Positions 34,249 through 45,674 of a DNA stretch of 64,000 bases are shown piece by piece. A model generated the notes under the pieces. The model saw only the letters and a list, made by a program, of their open reading frames with translations. It had not been told where the DNA came from and ran no database searches. Position 1 is the first letter of the stretch. The number at the start of each line of letters is the position of its first letter. Position numbers and translations under genes: made by a program. Where the stretch lies: NCBI GenBank assembly GCA_003194525.1, contig NBIV01000150.1, forward strand, positions 120,678 to 184,677, given 5' to 3'. Origin of the DNA: Gracilariopsis chorda (Eukaryota; Rhodophyta; Florideophyceae; Gracilariales; Gracilariaceae).

Positions 34249-35875
34249 TGAAGTGCAATGCCCTCAGAGAGGGATTCTTGGTACTTGCTTGATTTCCCGA
34301 ATGTTTCCGTAATGTAGTCATTGCATGAACTACGACCACTAATAGTGGATTTCACACATGGGACACGGAAGAGTCAGTTGGTGGTTGGCCACAGTAGTGG
34401 GCATGAACAACCAATGTGGAGTAATTTATTTAATTCTATTTATTAGTTTTACACCCATCTCTGGTATGGTTGGTACTTTGTGCGCCGGCGGGTTGCCGTC
34501 GCACCAGTAAACCTTCCCAAACAAGGGACCCCAACCTGGGGAATTGGCTCTAGACCTCACCGCCTTTGCGTGTTCTGAAGTGCAACGCCCTCAGGGAGGG
34601 ATTCCTGGTACTTGATCGTTTTCCCGATATTATCGGTTGTGTAGTGTGTGTATGAACTACGCCCCACAATGGTGGGTATGGACACGTGGGACACGGTTTT
34701 GGGTCAATTGGCGGTTGGCCACAGTAGTGGATGTTGCCACGAAATGTGGAGTATTTCAGTTAATATTATTTATTATTTTCACACCCATTTCTGGGAAGCT
34801 AGTACTTAGTGCGACGGCGCACTTCCGTCGCACCAGTAAACCTTCCCCAACAAGGGACCCCAACCTGGGGAATTGGCTCTTGTTGTTGCCACTTGCGCGC
34901 GTACTCTACTCCTCCTTGGAGGGAAACGCCGTAAACCACGGGACATCTAACCCCCTTGCACATGTAAATAAGCCCATCCTTGGGAGTATAATTGTTCCAA
35001 TCATATTGGTGTTTCGCCCTGTATAGGGAGTCCTGTCCATCGGCATTGCCGTATCTGTTCGTCGCTCTCGCGACTCACTTCCTCCTTCCTTCCTCCTCTT
35101 CGCCCTTCCTTTTTCCCCTTTTTAGGGTAGTGCCTCCCGCTATCCGCGGCCCTCGTGTGTGCATCCGCTCACACACCCCCACTTACGTGGAAACATACCT
35201 CTACTGAGGATCACACCCCGCTCACGCGGATACCGATTCTTCGCCTTCACCTCCCTGCGCGAGTCGCGACAGGTGTCCCTGGTCTTACAAACTTGCTTCG
35301 CCGTGACACCTCTGGGAGGGCTCTACCCAACTGGGTTCACCTCGTGAGAGGAAGATCCCGAACGTCTTTCGGTGTTTTTCCCTTTGGGGCATTGCACCAC
35401 ATGTTCTCTACTCCTCTTTGGAGGGAAGCACCGTCGTATAAGGGAAGTCTAATCCCCTTGCCTATGTAAAGGACGCGAGTATTCGGATTGTTATTCGAGC
35501 TGTCTTGGTGTTCGCCTCGTATAAGGTTTATTTACCGGCACTGCCGTTAGTCTTCGTCACGACACTCGTGACTCAGCTCCCCCTTATTTTTCCCTTTGTA
35601 GGGTGGGTTTCCCGCTACCCACGGCTCGTGTTCGCGCGTGCCACTAACGTGGAAACCTCACCTCTCTAGAGGACGAGCACCCCCATACACCGCTCCTGCG
35701 GATACCCGATTCTTGCCTCAACCTCCATGCGTAAGTCGCGACGGGTGGCCTCGGCCTTACAACCCGACATAGTCGTGCCACTTCTGGGAGGGCTCTACCC
35801 AACTAGGCTCAACTCTAACGAGGAAAGGTCCCGAACGTCTTTCGGTGCGCTCCCGCTTCCGGGCATTGCACTACA
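34249..35875 (+). repeat. Solo LTR A of the hairpin-rich gypsy family, split by LTR B
   Basis: It starts TGAAGTGCAATGCCC and ends TTGCACTACA. The two parts (34249-34575 and 35407-35875) sum to about 796 bp. The flanks ATCGA (34244-34248) and ATTGA (35876-35880) are a duplication with one mismatch. It lies in the Sec24-like coding region. Confidence 0.85.
34576..35401 (+). repeat. Solo LTR B nested in LTR A
   Basis: 826 bp, starting TGAAGTGCAACGCCC and ending TTGCACCACA, with perfect TGTTC duplications at 34571-34575 and 35402-35406. It is closely similar to LTR F at 57829-58653 in inverse orientation. It is younger than LTR A by nesting. Confidence 0.9.
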
Positions 35876-36006
35876 ATTGATCACAACGCCCCTGAAACAA
35901 CAGCACGTTTCTCCATCGCAAACCGTCAGACGCCACTCTGCGTCCTTTTCTAACCTCAACACGTTCACTTCCAACAAATGCAGGTTCTACCATTTGGCTT
36001 TGTATG

Positions 36007-36898
36007 TGAAGTGCAACCCTCTTGAGGGAGGTTTCCATGGACTTGGTGTTTTTGCCGCTTTCGCGTGTTTATGATTATTACCGCCATTAGCGGGTGTCTC
36101 AGCCCTCAGCGCATCCGCACTGTGCACCAGGTGCACACCTGTGCATACGCCGTGTGCCACCCAAGGCGTGAGTGGAAAACGTGTGACACGGATCGTCAGG
36201 AGGAGGTTGTCACCGCAGTGTGGACATTTTTTAAATTTATATTTATTATTTATTATTTATCTACGCTAGAGTAGGGAGATTACTACACTATATAGTGGCT
36301 CGGCGACCTCGCCCTGACACTGAGTAAACTTCCCCAACCAGGGGTTCTTGGCTCTAAGTCTTTTCCGCTTTCGCGAGTCTTCTACATTACTCGGAGGTAA
36401 AGCCGCGTTTCTAACGGTAGACCTATCCACCCTGCGTCACCAGGAGTATCACCGCCTTGGGCGTTTGTCACTTAATTCACCACCGCCGTGTTCTCACCCC
36501 TGTATAGGGTTCCTTTGTACCTTTTTTCGTGGCCCGGTTGGCCCTTACCCCCGTCCTCCCCCATCGGGCATCCCCCGTATTTCCCTTAGCCCACTCTCGT
36601 GGTTTCTACCCCTTTGTGTGGTTGCTCGTCACCGCTGACGCGTGTCTCTCGTGCCGGTATCCCGTGAAGTCTTCCCCCACTTACGTGGACTCGTACTCCT
36701 TGAAAGGGCTGTTTTCCCATTCGTGGTGATCCTAATCCTACCGTTTCAACTCTCCCCGCTTGGCGTGAGGGTGAGCCTCGGCTTTACAACCCGACTTCGT
36801 CGTGCTCATCCGGAGAGGCTCCGTTCGCTTTGTTACCCTCCAGAGGGGAAGATCCGAACGTCTTCGTGTGTTGTCCCGCTTGCAGGTATTGCACTACA
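36007..36898 (+). repeat. Solo LTR D, diverged member of the same family
   Basis: 892 bp, starting TGAAGTGCAACCCTC and ending TTGCACTACA. The flanks are GTATG (36002-36006) and GTAAG (36899-36903). It lies between the Sec24-like middle piece and the zinc-finger part, and its removal joins the frame on both sides. Confidence 0.88.
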
Positions 36899-38946
36899 GT
36901 AAGGTCCCCGTTCGGCGACCTGCGCGAAGTGCACTGTATTCCAAAAGCTCCGTACAGATGCAGAACGTGCGGCTCTTTTGTGGCGAAGGGCAGTGGCGCA
37001 GAGGGGCTTTTGGCAGGGTCTTCGAGGTGGACTTGCGCTTTTTGTGGGAGGAATGACAATGATGTGGGAGACACTTCTCAGGAGAAGCTCAAAGATTCCA
37101 CGTCTTATCCTCAATGGTTCTCCGATACCGTACAGTATGAACAGCCGCAACCACCTCCTACCCCGATCAACCAAAGAGGTGCTATCATCCTCATAGTAGA
37201 TGAAAATCTGAAGGAAGAGGAGGCTGACTGGGGTCACACCGCTGTTGCTGTGGTTCATGTTGCGGCCGCAGAACGAGGGCTTCGATTTGCTCTTCTCACC
37301 ATTTGATCTGGCTGTTCCGTTGCTGTTAGTAGAGAAGATCGCACATCCGCGGCCTCGTTTGAAATGATCAGTGCAGCAAGAGCTTCAAAGCTTACTACGA
37401 CGGAGAAGATCGCTTCTTTTTGAATCCACCTGTATCTGTCGTAAGTGGGACAGCCCATGCTAATGGTACGTATGAGGAGCTTGAAAAGGCCCCTACTGAG
37501 CCTTTCATAACGCCCCGTGCTGCCTCCGGGTTTTTTGCTGAGCGTGACGGTGCAACCGCGGAAAAGAAGGACTGTGAAGAAGGGCAAAATAAGAGGCGAG
37601 TAGTAAGGCTTCCCGCGGATGCCGAATCCATACGTTTAGACGTGGCCATTGTTGTGGCGTTTGAGCTCAAGGATATCACTGATAGTAAGAGTACTCGAAT
37701 CCTATCGCTTATCACAGGCTTGCTGACGTTAGCAGAACATGAATTACGCACAAGCTCCCCACGTCCTTTGAGCAGTACAGCACAAGGTGAGGCCTAGCTT
37801 GAATCAAGTTATTCGTTTGTTGCCCTCTCAAATCTTTACGAACAAGTGGGATCAAAAGCAGGCATGCGAATTGCTCTTGATCTCGTGTGCTTTGGAGCGG
37901 AGTACGGGTTTGCAGGAGAAATCCTACTTGGAGCAGCCAAACAGTCTAGAGGAGGATTGCTTTACTCGGCTACTCGTACTTTTTCATCAGCGTCTGCTCT
38001 CGCAGAAGCGGCGGTTTTCCTGATTCAGAGATCAACAAACCCAGGAGTTTTAACGATCCGTGTTTCGAGCCCACTTTCCGTGGCTAGAGTTATTGGACCC
38101 TCATTTCCGACTGCTTCGCAGCATAAGTGTGCAGTACCTGGTGTGGGTCCAATTATAGGCTTCTGCGTTCTTCTCAAGTCTCAGACTACCTCAAAAGCTG
38201 ATGCTGACGTTCTTTCGCACGCTTTTGTACAGCTCGCAGCCAAGGCGGGTAATATTACCAGAGTCGTCACTGTCAGAATACCTTTGACCAAGAGGGCACA
38301 TGAGTATATGAACTAACTTTACGCAGAGATATGCGCACTCATCCTTGGCAGGGCATGCATTGTTTCCGGTGGTGCGCTTACAAGGCCTTCCATCTCTCTC
38401 CAAGCGGTTGATCTGACTATGCAACGATTGCTGCTGGGGTCAGAAAAGGCTACTGGAGTGGCTAGACTGTTGTTTGAACTTCATCGCGGCCTTCTTCTAG
38501 GACAACATGTTCATGTTGATATCTCTTTGGTATTGCGTTCATTCTTTCTGTGCTCTGATGTGTCGCTGGCGTCGCTTCTTATGTTACCGCGCTTGTTCAC
38601 AAATGCAATGGCTGATGATGCTACAGGGCTGATGGCAGAAGTGCAGCTTGAAAAGATGTACGTGACTGATGAAGCTGTTCCAGTGCTGGACACCGGGTTT
38701 AACGTATTTGTATATGTCGGACCGAGGGCTTCCAAAAAATCGGAAGACGCATTGTCACAGTCAGCAGGGGCTGTGGCGGCGAAAAATATGTCACCTTGCC
38801 GACTGTGGAAGCTTACACCCAGACGAGATGCAGAGTATATTCTAGAGACGTATTTGTCACCGTCGAGTGAGAGCAAGAGCAGGAGACGACTCGATGCACC
38901 TAAACCAGGATTCATAGCATACTGGACTTCTTTAGCGCGTGCGTAA

Positions 38947-39298
38947 AAGAGTGTGAAGGCTCTGAAACAAGCGCAGGCGTCAAGCACTTGGAGAAGCGGG
39001 TCAAAGCGTACTGAAAGAGAACTTGAAAAGCTTACTTTAGCGGGCGTTCACTCGAAGTGGTAAGGACGGTAAACATACTTAGTATGCTTGCTAATCATGG
39101 TTTGCGGTCAAAGACATGATTCTAGGGTGAGTCACGGGGTTATTGGGGTGTGGATAAAACGCGCGGCGGTGCGATGTAGAGGTAAGGTGGACTTGATTGC
39201 CAAGTTGAAAGCGGTTATGCCTTGCATACGAACACTGTTGTGATGACGTACGTGCCGTTCTTTTCCCGACTGCATGAGGTGGATATTGCGCAAAGCGT
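38947..39298. other. Spacer, nothing recognised
   Basis: This stretch between the Sec24-like remnant and Harbinger copy 3 shows no open frame of note and no repeat end. Confidence 0.5.
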
Positions 39299-40390
39299 TC
39301 ATTTCGGAAGTAGGGCGAGCAACTTCGCTCGCAAGCTCGCTACGGCACTACACGCTTCCTTGTGAGATGTTTCGGCGATTCTGAAAATTTTCCTGCAAGC
39401 TGAGCGTAGGAACTCACGCTTTGAACATCTATATTTCTCTGTTCTACGGTGGACCATGAGAGCCTGCATTTCGTTCTGAACATATATCTCCAGTGCCTGC
39501 AGCTTTGTCATGAACAGGTGAATGGTGTTTGGCTTTTTGACGGCATTGGATGCAGCCTCTTCCTCTTTCTTCAGTTTTTCCAGCACTCGTTTACAAGAAA
39601 TGCGGAAAAACTCCTTAGCTTCAGGGCTGCTGTTGTCACAGGCAGTAAAAACCGAGATGTCGTTTTGTCGTTGTATCTCGTGCGCTCGTTGGCGTTGAAG
39701 ATTTAGCGCTTCTTTTGCCACTTTTATCTTATCCTCGTAGTTCCTTTGCTTGACACACTCCAGTTTTGCTGCCTTTCTGCCCTGTGGTCTTGTTTTCGTC
39801 TGACCTAATCCTACAGTTTCTAGTTTTTCTCTTCCCGTGTCTGTCATTCCTTCTTGGAGATCCTAATTTTGGCTCTCTGTTGAGGTCCCGTTTCAAATTT
39901 CTTGCACCAAACGACGTTCGGACACATATTTTGGGTGCCATTTGAGCAATTCCCATGCTTCAGAGAATTGAAATGATTCACCAATATCGTCTGTGGTAGA
40001 ATTCATTTTGATCCCGTTCAAAAGAGCAGTTGCTATACGAGAGCGATCGTTAGTATTGTATCTTGATGGATTGAGGCGTCCAACTCTCGTCACGCAGGCC
40101 GAGTAGAATGTGCACTTTGTCGTTAATAGTTTAACACGGTTAGGGATGGATTCATTGGGTCGTATTGAACGATTTGCAGGCTTGAACACGTCGTTGTACA
40201 CTTTGGCAATCGCGTCGTAGAACATCTTCTTAATGCGGTCTGTTCTTACTATAGGGTCTTCTGAAGTTTGGATGTAGGCTCTGGCGATTGCTGCGTCTTC
40301 TCGAGGCGTAAAACTTGGACCTCTGGTACATGTCTTCTTCTGTCCCATTGTGTGTTTCTGAGACGAACAACTTGTTTTCGAAGGAAGCAT
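39299..40390 (-). pseudogene. Harbinger Myb/SANT-like protein, copy 3
   Basis: It is colinear with 10258-11424. The SANT-like N-terminus (FTPREDAAIARAYIQTSEDP) and Lys/Glu-rich C-terminal region are both kept in one frame, broken by a TGA at 39893-39895 (TCG in copy 1) and a nearby TAG where copy 1 has CAG. The start is uncertain; 40390 is the first ATG of the open segment, and the frame can be extended upstream to about 40450. Where copy 1 has the inactivating TAG, this copy has AAG. Confidence 0.8.
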
Positions 40391-40522
40391 GGTGGAACGA
40401 GAAAGAGTACTGGAACATGTTCAGGTTCAATCGATGTACTCTGTTTCACTTTTCTGGCGCAAGAAGTTGGCTATTGAGCCATTCAGAGCCCGGCACTTGG
40501 ATACTTCTTTGGTATCAGTCAC

Positions 40523-40587
40523 TTGAACAGGTTCGCATTTCCGAACCAAATCGTCCTGATTTGGTTCGGAAATATGAACCTGTTCAA
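40523..40587. repeat. Subterminal hairpin of Harbinger copy 3
   Basis: Same 65-base hairpin as 10105-10169, inverted: TTGAACAGGTTC outer arm and ATTTCCGAACCAAATC inner arm with complements. Stem bases are nearly all conserved; the differences fall in the apex and internal loop. Confidence 0.85.
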
Positions 40588-40678
40588 AATTTTGCTCCTG
40601 TCTCACAACCCTTTGATATACAAATGGCAGCAAAATACTTTTTTGCTGTTTTGCTCTTGCCCGTTGGAGATGCTCTTA

Positions 40679-40976
40679 TTCAATGCAGTAAACACAAAGT
40701 GTGGCAAGGCGCACACACCTGGCCACGTTCCAGGAGCTCATAGCCGCCCGTAAAGACACCCAGGGTCACCATCCTGACCGGTGCCGTCCCTGGGCATCTG
40801 TTATGTCACCACACACAGCATGAATTGTATGCATACAAGGGTAGCGATCGCTACTGTCCGTTTTCCCCATTTAGAGGCAACCCTCGACTTCGTACTGTTT
40901 ATGGTATATCTCTTATAGCCTGGATGTGCGAAAAAAACCAAATCCACGGAGGCAAAACAGATTCCAGTAGGTATAG
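40679..40976. other. Spacer between two Harbinger elements
   Basis: About 300 bp with no gene or repeat end seen. Confidence 0.5.
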
Positions 40977-41427
40977 TTAGAGCATTCCCACCCGTCGGAG
41001 GCAAATGATCAAATCACCAAAGTTCTAGTTGTTTGCTCCTTTGCTACGTGTGTTGCATTTCCCACCGCAACGGGGGTAAAGTAAATATTTGCTACCGGAG
41101 CAAATCCAGGGCGTAGAAGTGGCCAACTCTACGCCCAGAATTGCTCCCTTGCACCTCGACACCAAATAGGTGGCTGCAGTTCATTGGTCTGCAGTCACGC
41201 GTTAGCGCCATAGCCGAATTGATTTCAAGTGTTTCTCCATGATATTCCCACCAAATTAAGGGCGCCGATAGTGGCCTTCGAAGTCTTTATCATCAGAGTT
41301 CCTCTTCCTACCATGTTCAGAGCGCATGAGTCAAGCCATTACCTCAACAAAATGACGCCCAGCGACCAAAACTGCCCAGCACAGAACCCCTGACTTTTCG
41401 CCAGGTCTGACGGTTCCTGTGTTACCC

Positions 41428-42315
41428 ATGCCCGCACCTGTAGCACTTATGCGCTTTCGTGGGTTTAACTACACTCCTGTGGATGATTCTGCTCTTGCTA
41501 GAGCATGGCTGCTCGTTTTTGAAGATCCCGTGATTGGCTCCGAGCAGAAATCGCTCGATTTTTTCAAAGGTGTGTCCAACTTTTTCTTTATTCTCAAGCC
41601 TCCGACTACCGAAATGCGTTCCACGGATTCCCTGAAGGGAAGGATCAAGTTAATGAACAAGGAATGCGTTAAGTTTACGGGATGCGTGGCGGCCATTCGC
41701 CATTCCAAACCAACTGGAGTCGTGGATGACGATATCGTGAGAATAGCAACGGCCCTTTACAAAAATATCAAGATTACATCTACCGCAGATAATTGTGGTA
41801 AGCCTTTTTAGTTTCTGCTGGTATGGAAGCTTCTCAAAGACCATCCTGAATTTTCGTGCACTGGGACGATAGAAGATACTCACTCAGGGAGAGGTCTTTT
41901 TCAAGGCAGCGGTGCTTCTATTACTAACACGGAAAAAGAAATTGACGACACTTCTGTCCCTTTCGTTAAGGCGGAACGTCCTCTTGGCCGTCGTAGGGCG
42001 TAAGAACTTAAGGCTAGAACCGACGCTGTCCAAAAGAAATTAAGACTTGCGCAACAGTCTATTGTGCTACAGAAGGCGCGAAACGAGTCATTGAGCCGCC
42101 ACAACGAGATTTCACTTTTCTTGAATGCCCCTGCTCAATGTGATGAGTCCAAAACGATCGAGTTTTTCATTCTCCTTTGTAACGAGGCTCTACAGAAAGC
42201 CCGTGCACGAGCGGCAAGCCTTACTCTTGAGAAAGAATGCGCGCCGTCGAGAAGCACAAGTGCGGAGACACTAACGTCAGCTGTTGAGACAAACTTACCG
42301 AGCGACGTTGAATGA
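41428..42315 (+). pseudogene. Harbinger Myb/SANT-like protein, second family
   Basis: The first part (MPAPVALMRFRGFNYTPVDD, then ARAWLLVFEDPVIGSEQKS and DSLKGRIKLMNKECVKF) is the SANT/trihelix domain with the same spacing as copy 1. A stop TAG at 41809-41811 and a later TAA at 42001-42003 interrupt the frame. Coding continues in the same phase to 42315 with the Lys/Arg-rich helical part (RHNEISLFLNAP, then CNEALQKARARA), matching the C-terminal domain of the first family. It would aid transposase binding to the element ends. Confidence 0.75.
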
Positions 42316-42450
42316 AGCTACAGTACGTTGGAACCAGTCAGGTACCACATATATTCCATGATTAGTTTCTTAAGGTTGTAGTATTCAACCACGTTTCCTC
42401 TTAAAGCTCGTTCTTCACACAAAGCCGCCAGCGATCCGGATGGAGGGCAA

Positions 42451-43632
42451 TTATAACCCGCAACAGGCTCTGGAGATCCCCACATTGAAAACTGCCGGTT
42501 CCCCTGTTACTATTCCCATGTCATTCGACACGTTCGAGTCGTGTTGTTCGTGAGGTGTTCGCTCTTTTACACCCATGTTGTGAAGAATGACACAACGCTT
42601 GACAACGTCTTTCATAAATGCTTTCGAGAAATATCTTCCCGGACGTGACAAGATGTACCAGTTTCTTTGCAGAACCCCAAAGGCTCTCTCAGCATCCTTG
42701 CATGCTGCCTGTTGGGCTCTTAAGAGCACGTTTTTTCTTTCCGTCCCAGGTTCTACGACAGCATGAAGCAAGCACGGCCATTTACGGTAAATGCCGTCCA
42801 CTAGCCAATATGGAATGTTACGGGTATGTGCGTCAATCTTTTACTCCATCGTAGGTGGATATAAACTGCTAGAAATGTTTGAAAGAAGAGAGGAACAGTC
42901 CAAAACATTGATGTCGTTGAAAAAACCAGGCATCCCGATGAAAGCGTGCCATATCCACAACTGATGGTCGGCACTCTCTTCAAGAGTGATTGTGGGAACG
43001 CCTTATGTCCCCTCAAACTGGGCGTGCCATGACGTGGGGCACTTTTTCCACACCCATTTACCGCATTTTAAGCATCCTAGCATGCCTGGAAATCCTCTAT
43101 CTGCTGAGCTGTACAAAATTGCTTTCAACACTTCTTCCGTCGGTTTTCGCAAATACTCTCCTTCAAATATATCAATAACCGTTCGTAAAATTTTTTGGAC
43201 GCAGAGATTCACGGTTGAAGACCGGAGACGTAGATACTTGTCAGCAGCGTGGGAACTGTAGCCATATGCTAATATCCGCATTGCTGCTGCTACTTTATGC
43301 CGAGTGCCCAGACGTAATACGCCACAGCAGTCTTTCTTTTGAATTTTATAGGAGTTGTGGGCTTCCACAGTTATTATTATTTTAGTGTAACGATCTTGGG
43401 AAAGGCGAAAGCGCCGAAGAAAATTGCGATCGTTGTACACGAGTTCGAAAGAGAAATAATCTTCCAAGAGACGTTGACATCCTTCTTCGCGCTTTTTGTC
43501 GATGTTCGCAGATCAACCTGGTATCGATCCATCTTGCGGATTGGTCTTATCATCACTGCTTGAGAGGAGAAGGTCGGTGATGACTTCGAATATGTCATCG
43601 CTTGCATACTCCTTGATATCACTGCTATCCAT
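42451..43632 (-). pseudogene. Harbinger DDE transposase, second family
   Basis: It starts MDSSDIKEYASDD, an acidic N-terminus, with a TGA after about 40 codons. It continues KREEGCQRLLEDYF, RRFRLSQDRYTKII, LGTRHKVAAAMRILAYG and WVWKKCPTSWHAQFEG, the conserved block of ALP1-like transposases. A frame break follows. The C-terminal third has AERAFGVLQRNWYILSRPGR and VVKRCVILHNMGV. Where the family has IDC at the first catalytic Asp, this copy has LKC, so it looks catalytically dead even apart from the stop and shift. About 394 codons, normal length. Confidence 0.85.
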
Positions 43633-43875
43633 TGCCTGCAATTAAGTATTGGGCAATGTTGAAGAGTGTGGGGATGCTCTTCACGATGTGGTCGAGTGGA
43701 GATGAGCTGGAGTACGAGGGGTTTGGTGGCACTCCGCGTACTGTTCAGCATCTGTGCGGTGGGGAAACCGGACGTCTATCAAATGAGCAAATGTATAAAT
43801 TGTCCTGCCCAATCAGGCCATTTTGCGTGGCAGCCAAATTAGGTGTTTTGCTCCCTACCGGTGGGAATGCTCTTA

Positions 43876-45674
43876 CTATGGGTAAGGGTTGAAGAGGAAG
43901 GGTTAGCGGTCTTTTGATTGCTAACCTTCTCGCCTTAGCCTTCTAACCTTTCGCACCTCAGACAACGGAACAACTGGACAAGGCAGCCCAAGCTTGCCGC
44001 CCACAGCATCTATTCCGTTCTGCCCTCTTTTCAATGATGATTTGGTCAGATGAAACGCCTAACAAGAAATAATCAAATTTTGTAATCAAGTGAAGATAGT
44101 ATACTTTTACGAGAGCTTCATTAGATTTTTGGATACGTCATCTTAGAAAGTCTTCCATCTCCCATCTCGGAGGCAACGTGGTGTGAGAGATTGCGCCTCT
44201 TCCTTACAAGTCCAATTTTCTCGTTGAGATACACAATTTCATTCCAAACAGAAAGGAATGAAACGAACTATAACCTCAGCCAGATATCATGACCCCGGCT
44301 AAAAACGGTTGAGAGAGAAAAAAGGTCATGTTTAGGATCCGACAACAGGCAGCAATCTCTGTCAGCTTTGTTTCAATAGGCCCGTATATGTGACGGACTG
44401 GCTGGAGGTCAAAAGTGAATGAGCATGACTGACTGACTACTACGACCGAGTTCCAGGCAGCCAAAGTCAAGCCATTAATTAGAATCAAGTACTTAGTTCG
44501 CCCCTACTAGTTGCATACCCATGGCTGAACAAGATGCAAAAGTTTTGAGTTTTACACGTACCGCCAACCGCACAAGCGGTTCCAGCAAACAAAGCTTTTA
44601 AGAGCGGGCATGAATCCCGCACATGTAGTAGAAAAAGCTGGAACAAGAATGAAGAACAAGAATCTCTATTCAAAGTACACTTAGAACACACCTATCTAAG
44701 AATAATACAGACGCAGCGTTTATCTACGCAGTATGACGACTTGTAAAAGCAGCTACCGAATACTATTCTACAATCACCATCATTGAGAGTTACTAGGTAC
44801 GGCATCACTTTTCTACCTGACTTACTAACCTGAACAGACATAATGCATCCCAAAGTTAAAAAAGAAAACACTAAAGCAAAAACGAATTGTTGTTGCCTAA
44901 GCACACAAAATTTTCAAGAATAGGTAAAGTTAGACGTATTGAAGGGTGTCGGTGAGCAAGAACTTAATTCAAAGTTTTAAGAAACAAGCTCTCAAAGCAT
45001 CTCCATCACAGGTTCCTATCGACCCAAAGATGTTCGAGAGGCTTTGGCCTCGGATCCATTGCAATCTTCTCTGCTTCAGCAAGCAGAGAAGCTTGCGATG
45101 GATTTACTACGCACCTACCTGAAAAGTCTGTCACATATAGCCCCTGTGTTCCAGTTACTTTTCGATTTCCTTTTGTCAGCTCGCTCAAAAAACGAGAGAT
45201 GCTTCTTCTTCTTTAACAACTGAAAAAAAGCGAACGCAGTGGATGATCAAAAGAGAGGATATCAAGGGTCTTGGTACAAAGCAATCCAGTGACAATAAGA
45301 GCATGGTCTTTATAGTTTGACAGTCAGTTGAATGTTCAGTTGATATGAAGGCCTCTATTCGGGATTACAGTGATGGTTCAATAGTGCCCATGTGGAGACA
45401 AGAAACAATCAGGTCCACGCCGACGATTCTTTCTCTCTAGCCGGTAGAAGGTAAAGGGTTAACAGGATCTATAAGTACTTACAGTTCCTTCGACATCGAC
45501 CATACGACATCTCTGTTTCGAAAAGCACAGAGTGTTCACCAGGACAACTTTGCAGACTAAGTTCGACGCTAATGAGTCAGATCGAGAGGAGGACGTGTTA
45601 TCGCAGATACACGTTGTATATATACAAGCTTACCGTACTTATTCTTGTTCGAAAGTGCCCTAGTACGTCGTGCA
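43876..45674. other. Long spacer with no recognisable gene
   Basis: Only short frames of 60-70 codons on both strands, none with family motifs. A perfect hairpin with 11 bp arms (CTTCTCTGCTT and complement, loop CAGC) lies at 45066-45091. It should contain the 3' end of the WD40 transcript at its right. Confidence 0.5.

Larger units (their letters stand above)
33721..38946 (+). pseudogene. Sec24-like COPII coat gene, broken by three LTR insertions
   Basis: Sec24 is the cargo-binding subunit of the COPII coat at the ER. Pieces are 33721-34248 (Ser/Pro/Thr-rich N-terminus), 35876-36006 and 36899-38946. Across the LTR D junction the frame reads LPFGFVRSPFGDL, then the zinc finger YRCRTCGSF and WTCAFCG, typical of Sec24, followed by trunk, helical and gelsolin-like parts (TGFNVFVYVG near the end). 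The total is about 900 codons, the normal length. Damage includes an indel in the A run 34114-34119, a TAA in the middle piece, TGA at 37304-37306, a shift near 37420, TAG at 37795-37797 and TAA at 38314-38316. Confidence 0.82.
39299..40675 (-). mobile_element. PIF/Harbinger copy 3, truncated
   Basis: Its preserved end (minus-strand orientation) is GAGCATCTCCAACGGGCAAG at 40675 inward, followed outward by TTA at 40676-40678. It holds the Myb-like gene and subterminal hairpin but no transposase: homology to copy 1 stops near 39320. It belongs to the same family as copies 1 and 2. Confidence 0.82.
40980..43872. mobile_element. Second-family PIF/Harbinger element (2893 bp)
   Basis: The ends read inward GAGCATTCCCACCCGT on the left and GAGCATTCCCACCGGT on the right, flanked by TTA at 40977-40979 and 43873-43875. 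It carries a Myb-like gene on plus (from 41428) and a DDE transposase on minus (43632-42451), converging. Size and layout are almost the same as copy 1 (2886 bp), but the sequences are far apart, so this is a related but separate lineage. Confidence 0.92.

Noticed and set aside
34911-35100. Hairpin array read as a CRISPR array
   Set aside because: No constant direct repeat: each hairpin differs in sequence, and the DNA is eukaryotic LTR.
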